A stretch of 7,986 nucleotides of DNA, taken from Bacteroidota bacterium (GTDB taxonomy: Bacteria > Bacteroidota > Bacteroidia > J057). Of the stretch, positions 1 to 5,103 are shown piece by piece. The notes below the pieces were generated by a model. The model had not been told where the DNA came from. It worked only from the letters and a program-made list of their open reading frames with translations, and searched no databases. The stretch spans positions 1-7,986 of the forward strand of contig RFHL01001075.1 of assembly GCA_003696875.1 (NCBI GenBank), written 5' to 3'. The position numbers and the translations under genes are program-made. Numbering within the stretch: the stretch's first letter is position 1; every line of letters begins with the position of its first letter.

Positions 1-2601
1 ACCTGGGAAACCGCCTCCGACCCCATTCGGGCCAGCATCTACAGCCTGGCGATCACCCGAGATGGAACCCTGTGGCTGGGAACCGCTCACCAGGGTATTA
101 TGGCCTGGGACCCCGAGCAGGACCGGCTCAAAGCCCACTACGGCGTGGAGCATGGTCTGCCAAGCCTTGAAAATCTGCATGTATACCGTTTTGAAGATCG
201 GCTGATCGTCGACTCCGAGAGCGGGTTTATGCGCTTTGAGCCCAATATCCCAGCTTTTTTGCCCGATACGACCTTCGGGAAAGAATATGCCCATATGCCA
301 GTCAACCACCTCGTGGTGACCGCCCCTGGAAAGGCCAGTTTTTATGGCAAACCGGGGCAGGCTTTTCGCCTGATGCAAGCCTGGAGAGGTTCGGACGAGG
401 CTCAATGGCAGGTTCGGGAACAGGCACAACTTCCCCTTGCGCCCGAGGGTCCGATTTGTATCGATGCCGCCGGCCACACCTGGACAGGCAGCACCGAAGG
501 GCTCTTTCGCTTCTATGCCCCAACGGAGGGATCACCGGAGGCGTCGGTGCCATTTTCGGTTCTGATTCGCGAGCTGCGCATCGGGGGCGACTCCTTGTTG
601 TTCCGGTCGATGGTCCCTGCGGCCCAGATTCACATCCCCAGCCGGTGGGCCCAGCTCCAGGTTCGGGTTTCGGCCAGCTCCTTCTCCGGACAGGGACATA
701 GCCAGTTTCGTTTTCGGCTAGAGGGGTACGAAACCGACTGGTCGTCCTGGCAGCAGGAAGCTTTTAAGGAATATGGTGGCCTGGCACCCGGCACCTATCA
801 GATGTGGGTGCAGGCCCGTAACGCCTACGGGCAGCTATCGACCCCGGTTTCCTGGTCCTTTTCGGTGGAACCGGCCTGGTATCAGACCCCTTTGGCCTAT
901 CTGAGCTATGTGGTATTGGGCTTGTGGTTGCTGGGGGGGCTCATGACCTTGTATAGCCGCCGCCTGCGGCGGCGCAATGAGCAGCTCGAGCGCACAGTCA
1001 GCGAGCGGACACAGGCCCTGGAGATGGCCCGACAAGAGGCTGAGGCGGCCAACCAAGCCAAGAGTACCTTCCTGGCCAATATGAGTCACGAAATCCGCAC
1101 CCCCATGAATGGAGTCATCGGTATGACTGATCTGCTCATGGAGACGGAACCCGATCCCGAGCAGATGGAGTACATCCTGACCATTCGCAACAGCGGAGAG
1201 AGCCTGCTGACCATCATCAATGAAATTTTGGACTTCTCCAAAATTGAAGCGGGGAAAATTGAGCTGGAAGCCATCGACTTCTCGCTGCGAGACCTGATTG
1301 AGGAGATCATGACATTTTTCTCCCAGAAGGCGGGCGAAAAGGGCCTGGAACTACTCTATCACTTGGAGGCTGGCTGTCCAGAATACATCATCGGAGACCC
1401 GGTACGGCTGCGGCAGATTCTGATTAATCTGATCAACAATGCCCTGAAATTCACCCAGGAAGGCAGCATCTGGGTACGGGCACAGCGGGTAACCAGTCCT
1501 GAGGGCACAGACCAGCTGCGGGTGTCAGTTCGGGACACCGGCAGCGGCATCCCGGCCGACAAGATTGACCGCCTCTTTGAAGCATTCAGCCAGGTAGATG
1601 CCTCCATCACCCGCCGGCACGGCGGCACAGGCCTGGGCCTGGCCATCTCATACCGCCTCGCACAACTCATGGGCGGCAAAATGTGGGTGGAAAGCGAATG
1701 GGACATCGGCACCGTTTTTCATTTTGAAATCGCCTTTTCTCCCTCCGATCAAGTGGACCCATTTGTGGTGCCGGATGTCCTGCTGGACAAGCGCTGCCTG
1801 ATCGTGGACGACCACCTTTCCCACCTCAACCAATTGGGGGATTTGCTCGAATCCTGGGGGATGCGGGTCGTGCTTACCCGTTCCGGGGCAGAAGCCCTCG
1901 CAGTTCTGAATAGCGACCGGCAGTTTGCGGTGATTCTGATAGATGAACGCATGCCGGCCATGGGGGGACTGGCCCTGGTCGAACGCATCATGGCGCGCTT
2001 TCCGGAAGAGCGCCCTCCCCTAGTGCTGATGCATGCCCGGGGCAGGAGTCTGCCCAAAGACCTCCCGGCCCAAGTGGGTCGCCTCGCCAAACCGCTGAAG
2101 CGGAATGCCCTGGCCCAGGTGCTGCAGGCAGCGGTGGGGGGCAGCCCGGGAACGGAAACAGCATTGTCTCAACCCCCCAGCACATCTCCCCAATCGCTGG
2201 GAGAGCGCTATCCCCTGCGGATCCTGGTCGCTGAGGACAACCCTGTCAACCAGCAACTGGTTCTGCGCATGTTGCAAAAGTTTGGCTACGCTCCCAGCCT
2301 GGCCGGAGACGGCCTGGCCGTCCTGGAAGCGATGGCGCGTGAAAGCTATGACCTGATACTCATGGATGTGCAAATGCCGGAAATGGATGGTCTCACCACG
2401 ACCAGAGAGATTCGAAGGATGAATAAAGCCATCGTGCAACCCGTGATCGTGGCCATGACGGCCAATGCGATGCAGGGAGACCGGGACGCCTGCCTGCAGG
2501 CAGGCATGGATGGCTATATCAGCAAGCCCTTCCGCAAGCAGGAATTGGAAGATATGCTGAGTCGGATTGGGGGCGAGCGGCTGCCCGCGTCCAAACGGTA
2601 A
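1..2601 (+). CDS. Hybrid sensor histidine kinase with beta-propeller sensor and two receiver domains (5'-truncated)
   Basis: Membrane sensor kinase that should autophosphorylate on His and pass phosphate to its own receivers. The frame is open from base 1, and upstream of the ATG at 100 it already reads a Reg_prop blade (DGTLWLGT, bases 61-84). That ATG is therefore internal and the true start lies outside the window. Order, numbering residues from base 1: propeller blades (to about residue 175, another at DAAGHTWTGSTEGLFRF); Y_Y_Y domain (about 215-290); one membrane helix (about 295-317) followed by Arg-rich residues and a coiled coil; HisKA with MSHEIRTPMNG, phospho-His at 1087-1089; HATPase with N box NLINNALKFT, DTGSGI and GGTGLGLAIS. 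Receiver 1 (1795-2130) has DD, Asp at 1942-1944 and Lys at 2089-2091, but His replaces the usual Thr/Ser. Receiver 2 (2218-2580) is canonical: ED, Asp 2365-2367, Thr 2458-2460, Lys 2524-2526. There is no C-terminal HTH and no HPt domain, so a separate HPt or response regulator is expected. The ligand is unknown. Confidence in the family is very high. Confidence 0.96.
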   Translation, partial: TWETASDPIRASIYSLAITRDGTLWLGTAHQGIMAWDPEQDRLKAHYGVEHGLPSLENLHVYRFEDRLIVDSESGFMRFEPNIPAFLPDTTFGKEYAHMPVNHLVVTAPGKASFYGKPGQAFRLMQAWRGSDEAQWQVREQAQLPLAPEGPICIDAAGHTWTGSTEGLFRFYAPTEGSPEASVPFSVLIRELRIGGDSLLFRSMVPAAQIHIPSRWAQLQVRVSASSFSGQGHSQFRFRLEGYETDWSSWQQEAFKEYGGLAPGTYQMWVQARNAYGQLSTPVSWSFSVEPAWYQTPLAYLSYVVLGLWLLGGLMTLYSRRLRRRNEQLERTVSERTQALEMARQEAEAANQAKSTFLANMSHEIRTPMNGVIGMTDLLMETEPDPEQMEYILTIRNSGESLLTIINEILDFSKIEAGKIELEAIDFSLRDLIEEIMTFFSQKAGEKGLELLYHLEAGCPEYIIGDPVRLRQILINLINNALKFTQEGSIWVRAQRVTSPEGTDQLRVSVRDTGSGIPADKIDRLFEAFSQVDASITRRHGGTGLGLAISYRLAQLMGGKMWVESEWDIGTVFHFEIAFSPSDQVDPFVVPDVLLDKRCLIVDDHLSHLNQLGDLLESWGMRVVLTRSGAEALAVLNSDRQFAVILIDERMPAMGGLALVERIMARFPEERPPLVLMHARGRSLPKDLPAQVGRLAKPLKRNALAQVLQAAVGGSPGTETALSQPPSTSPQSLGERYPLRILVAEDNPVNQQLVLRMLQKFGYAPSLAGDGLAVLEAMARESYDLILMDVQMPEMDGLTTTREIRRMNKAIVQPVIVAMTANAMQGDRDACLQAGMDGYISKPFRKQELEDMLSRIGGERLPASKR

Positions 2602-2644
2602 TCCAAGAGAATCCAGCAGACCGAAAGAATTTTTGCTGTATGCT

Positions 2645-2690
2645 ACCGGGGGCAAAAGGGGATTCCTTTTCTGTCCCCGGTTTGGCTTTT
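2645..2690 (+). terminator. Probable intrinsic terminator after the histidine kinase gene
   Basis: The left arm ACCGGGG (2645-2651) pairs with CCCCGGT (2675-2681). After a small internal loop (GC against CTGT), AAAAGG (2654-2659) pairs with CCTTTT (2665-2670) around a five-base loop. The tail TTTGGCTTTT is T-rich but interrupted. It lies 43 bases past the kinase stop codon and upstream of the peptidase gene, so it would separate the two transcription units. The rest of the 2602-2832 gap is AT-richer from about 2730 and includes two ATTTAC copies near 2739-2750. I see no convincing Bacteroidota-type promoter (TTTG with TAnnTTTG) in it, although the peptidase promoter should be here. Confidence 0.6.
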
Positions 2691-2832
2691 GACGGCTGAA
2701 GGCAGAAGCGCGCCCTTTTTCCCCGTGAGGAAAACATTTACATTTACAGATTATTCCCGGACCAAGGCTTTTGAGCCGGAGAATATGGCCATGAAAAACC
2801 ATTCTCACTATCTGTTACCATTATTTTGTTTC

Positions 2833-4899
2833 ATGAAACGGATCCCTTTTTTCTCCCTTCTGGTCATCGCCATGCTGGCACTTTGGGGCTGTACGGGAGA
2901 GCCCGCAGCCACCCAGGAAGAACCCGCCCCGGAGTCGGGCTTTGCCTTTCTCAGCGAGCAGTTTGCTGATCTGAAAATCCTGCGCTATCAGGTGCCGGGC
3001 TTCGAGTCTCTGCCGCTGCAAAAAAAGCAGCTGATTTACTACCTCTACGAGGCCGGCCTCTCGGGTCGTGATATCATCTGGGACCAAAACTACAAATACA
3101 ACCTCACCATCCGGCGTACGCTGGAGGCGATCCTCCGCAGCGCCGAAGCCGATGATTCCGAGGCTTTTGCCCAGTTTGAAACCTATGCCAAGCGGGTGTT
3201 CTTCTCCAACGGCATCCACCATCACTACAGCAACGACAAGATCCTGCCGGACTTTTCCGAAGCCTATTTTGCCGAGTTGGTGCAAAAGTCAGACCCGGAT
3301 CTGCTGCCCATGGCAGACGGGGAAACGGCCGCCGCCTTTGCCGCCCGCCTGACCCCTATCATGTTTGATCCCCAGATTGCGCCCAAGAAGGTCAATAAAA
3401 ACCCCGACGTGGACATTGTCACGAATTCGGCCGTGAACTTCTACGAAGGCGTGACCGAGGCGGAAGTCGATGCCTTCTATGCGGCCATGATAGACAAAAG
3501 TGATCCGGAGCCCATATCCTACGGACTAAACAGCAAGCTGGTCAAGGAAAATGGCCAGATTGTGGAGAAAGTCTGGAAGGTCGGCGGCATGTATTCCGAG
3601 GCCATCGAGCAGGTGGTCTACTGGCTGGAAAAGGCCGTTACGGTAGCCGAGAATGAAGCCCAGGCCAAGGCCTTGCGCCTGCTGATTGAATACTATCAGA
3701 CGGGCGACCTGGCCAAATTTGACGAATACAGCATCGCTTGGGTAGCCGATACGGCCTCCGACATCGACGTGATCAATGGCTTTATTGAGGTGTACAACGA
3801 TCCCAAAGGCTATCGTGGCTCCTATGAGTCTATTGTGCAGATCCGTGATCCGGAAGCATCCAAGCGCATCGCTGCCATTGGGGCCGAAGCTCAGTGGTTT
3901 GAGGACAACTCTCCCATCATGGACGAACACAAGAAGGCCAATGTCCAGGGGATCTCGGCCCGCGTGATCAATGTCGCCGGCGAAGCCGGCGATGCGAGCC
4001 CCTCCACACCTATCGGCATCAACCTGCCCAACGCCAACTGGATCCGTGCCCAGCACGGATCCAAATCTGTCAACCTCGCCAACATCGTGCTGGCCTATGA
4101 AGAGGCTGCCAAATCGGGTGGGGGGTCGCTGGGAGAATTTGCCTTTTCGGAAGAAGAAGCCGAACGCTCCCGCCAATACGGCAGCCTCGCCGACAACCTC
4201 CACACCGATATGCACGAGGTGATCGGTCACGCCTCTGGCAAGCTCAACCCCGGTGTTGGCACCCCCAAGGAAACCCTGAAAAACTATGCCTCCACGATGG
4301 AAGAAGGCCGCGCCGACCTGGTCGCACTGTATTTTCTGATGGACCAGAAGCTGGTCGACATGGGCCTCATGCCCTCCCTGGAAGTCGCCAAAGCCGCCTA
4401 CGATGACTACATCCGCAACGGGATCATGACGCAGTTGCGCCGCATCAAACCCGGTGACGACATCGAGGAGGACCACATGCGCAACCGGGCTATGGTTTCC
4501 TGGTGGGTCTATGAGCAAGGCAAAGCCGACAACGTCATTGAGCGGGTCGAAAAAGACGGGAAAACCTTTTTCGTCATCCGCGATTATGAAAAGCTACGCG
4601 ACCTTTTTGGCCAGCTCCTGCGCGAAACCCAACGGATCAAGTCTGAAGGCGATTATGAAGCCGCCAAAGCCCTGGTCGAAACCTATGGCGTCAAGGTCGA
4701 TCCAGACCTCCACGCCGAGGTACTGAAACGCTTCGAGAAGCTCAACCTCGCGCCCTACTCCGGCTTTATCAACCCCGTCCTCCGCCCGGTCATGAACGGG
4801 GAGGAAATGATCAATGTGATGATCACCTATCCGGAAAACTTCACCGAGCAGATGCTTTACTATGGGGAGCAATACGGGTTTTTGCCCAACATGAATTAG
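2833..4899 (+). CDS. Dipeptidyl-peptidase III-like zinc metallopeptidase (family M49), predicted lipoprotein
   Basis: Predicted zinc exopeptidase that removes dipeptides from the N-terminus of oligopeptides. The HEXXGH motif HEVIGH is at residues 461-466 (codons from 4213), with His461 and His466 as zinc ligands and Glu462 catalytic. The second M49 motif EEGRAD is at 490-495, with Glu491 the likely third ligand. A conserved block, GINLPNANWIRAQHGSKSV, starts near residue 395, and the C-terminus has the bacterial-type YPENFTEQMLYYGEQYGFLP. At 688 residues it is close to other bacterial members. The chosen ATG gives MKRIPFFSLLVIAMLALWGC, a classic lipoprotein signal with Cys20 as the lipidated residue, followed by a flexible Ala/Pro/Glu-rich stretch. 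The frame stays open upstream. ATGs at 2785 and 2791 (GGAG at 2778-2781) would add 14-16 residues and keep the Cys, so they remain possible. A TTG at 2689 is unlikely because it sits in the terminator tail. The product is probably anchored in the periplasm or on the outer membrane, supporting peptide use. Relatives are sometimes mislabelled dihydrofolate reductase; no such fold is evident. Confidence 0.93.
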   Translation: MKRIPFFSLLVIAMLALWGCTGEPAATQEEPAPESGFAFLSEQFADLKILRYQVPGFESLPLQKKQLIYYLYEAGLSGRDIIWDQNYKYNLTIRRTLEAILRSAEADDSEAFAQFETYAKRVFFSNGIHHHYSNDKILPDFSEAYFAELVQKSDPDLLPMADGETAAAFAARLTPIMFDPQIAPKKVNKNPDVDIVTNSAVNFYEGVTEAEVDAFYAAMIDKSDPEPISYGLNSKLVKENGQIVEKVWKVGGMYSEAIEQVVYWLEKAVTVAENEAQAKALRLLIEYYQTGDLAKFDEYSIAWVADTASDIDVINGFIEVYNDPKGYRGSYESIVQIRDPEASKRIAAIGAEAQWFEDNSPIMDEHKKANVQGISARVINVAGEAGDASPSTPIGINLPNANWIRAQHGSKSVNLANIVLAYEEAAKSGGGSLGEFAFSEEEAERSRQYGSLADNLHTDMHEVIGHASGKLNPGVGTPKETLKNYASTMEEGRADLVALYFLMDQKLVDMGLMPSLEVAKAAYDDYIRNGIMTQLRRIKPGDDIEEDHMRNRAMVSWWVYEQGKADNVIERVEKDGKTFFVIRDYEKLRDLFGQLLRETQRIKSEGDYEAAKALVETYGVKVDPDLHAEVLKRFEKLNLAPYSGFINPVLRPVMNGEEMINVMITYPENFTEQMLYYGEQYGFLPNMN

Positions 4900-4994
4900 T
4901 GCGCCCGAGAAGCAGAACATATTCTACGGGGAGGGTATTTTCACTTGCCTTAATAATTGATTTTCAGCAGTTTACACTCTGGTCAAAATTCTTT

Positions 4995-5008
4995 TCTGAC
5001 CTCTGACC
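4995..5008. repeat. Two tandem TCTGACC heptamers leading into a pyrimidine tract
   Basis: TCTGACC occurs twice back to back and is followed by an uninterrupted 23-base pyrimidine run (5007-5029) in the convergent gap. No function can be assigned. The run could be a slippage product or a remnant of a longer intergenic repeat. Confidence 0.5.
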
Positions 5009-5037
5009 TCTCTCTTCTTTCTTCTCCCTACTACATC

Positions 5038-5067
5038 AAGAAGCCTCCCCAAGCGGGGAGGCTTCTT
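5038..5067. terminator. Perfect 13-bp palindromic hairpin, probable bidirectional terminator
   Basis: AAGAAGCCTCCCC (5038-5050) and GGGGAGGCTTCTT (5055-5067) are exact reverse complements around an AAGC loop. The hairpin lies between convergent genes, 138 bases past the peptidase stop and 36 bases past the stop of the repeat protein. The outer AAGAAG/CTTCTT arms give each RNA a short U-rich 3' end within the stem, but neither strand has a real T-tract after it. The remainder of 4900-5103 holds an AT-rich stretch near 4950-4965 and no credible gene. Confidence 0.72.
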
Positions 5068-5103
5068 CCGAACACAACGGTATACACAAATAGGGATTCG
5101 TTA

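Noticed and set aside
100..102. ATG as the start of the histidine kinase.
   Set aside because: The frame is open upstream to base 1 and encodes a Reg_prop blade, so the Met is internal.
2020..2808. A 262-codon open frame on the − strand across the end of the kinase gene.
   Set aside because: It overlaps receiver 2, which is unmistakable on the + strand, and runs through the terminator hairpin. No recognisable domain is seen.
3526..4518. A 330-codon open frame on the − strand inside the peptidase gene.
   Set aside because: It is the complement of the M49 coding region, including the HEVIGH motif. This is a shadow frame due to high G+C.
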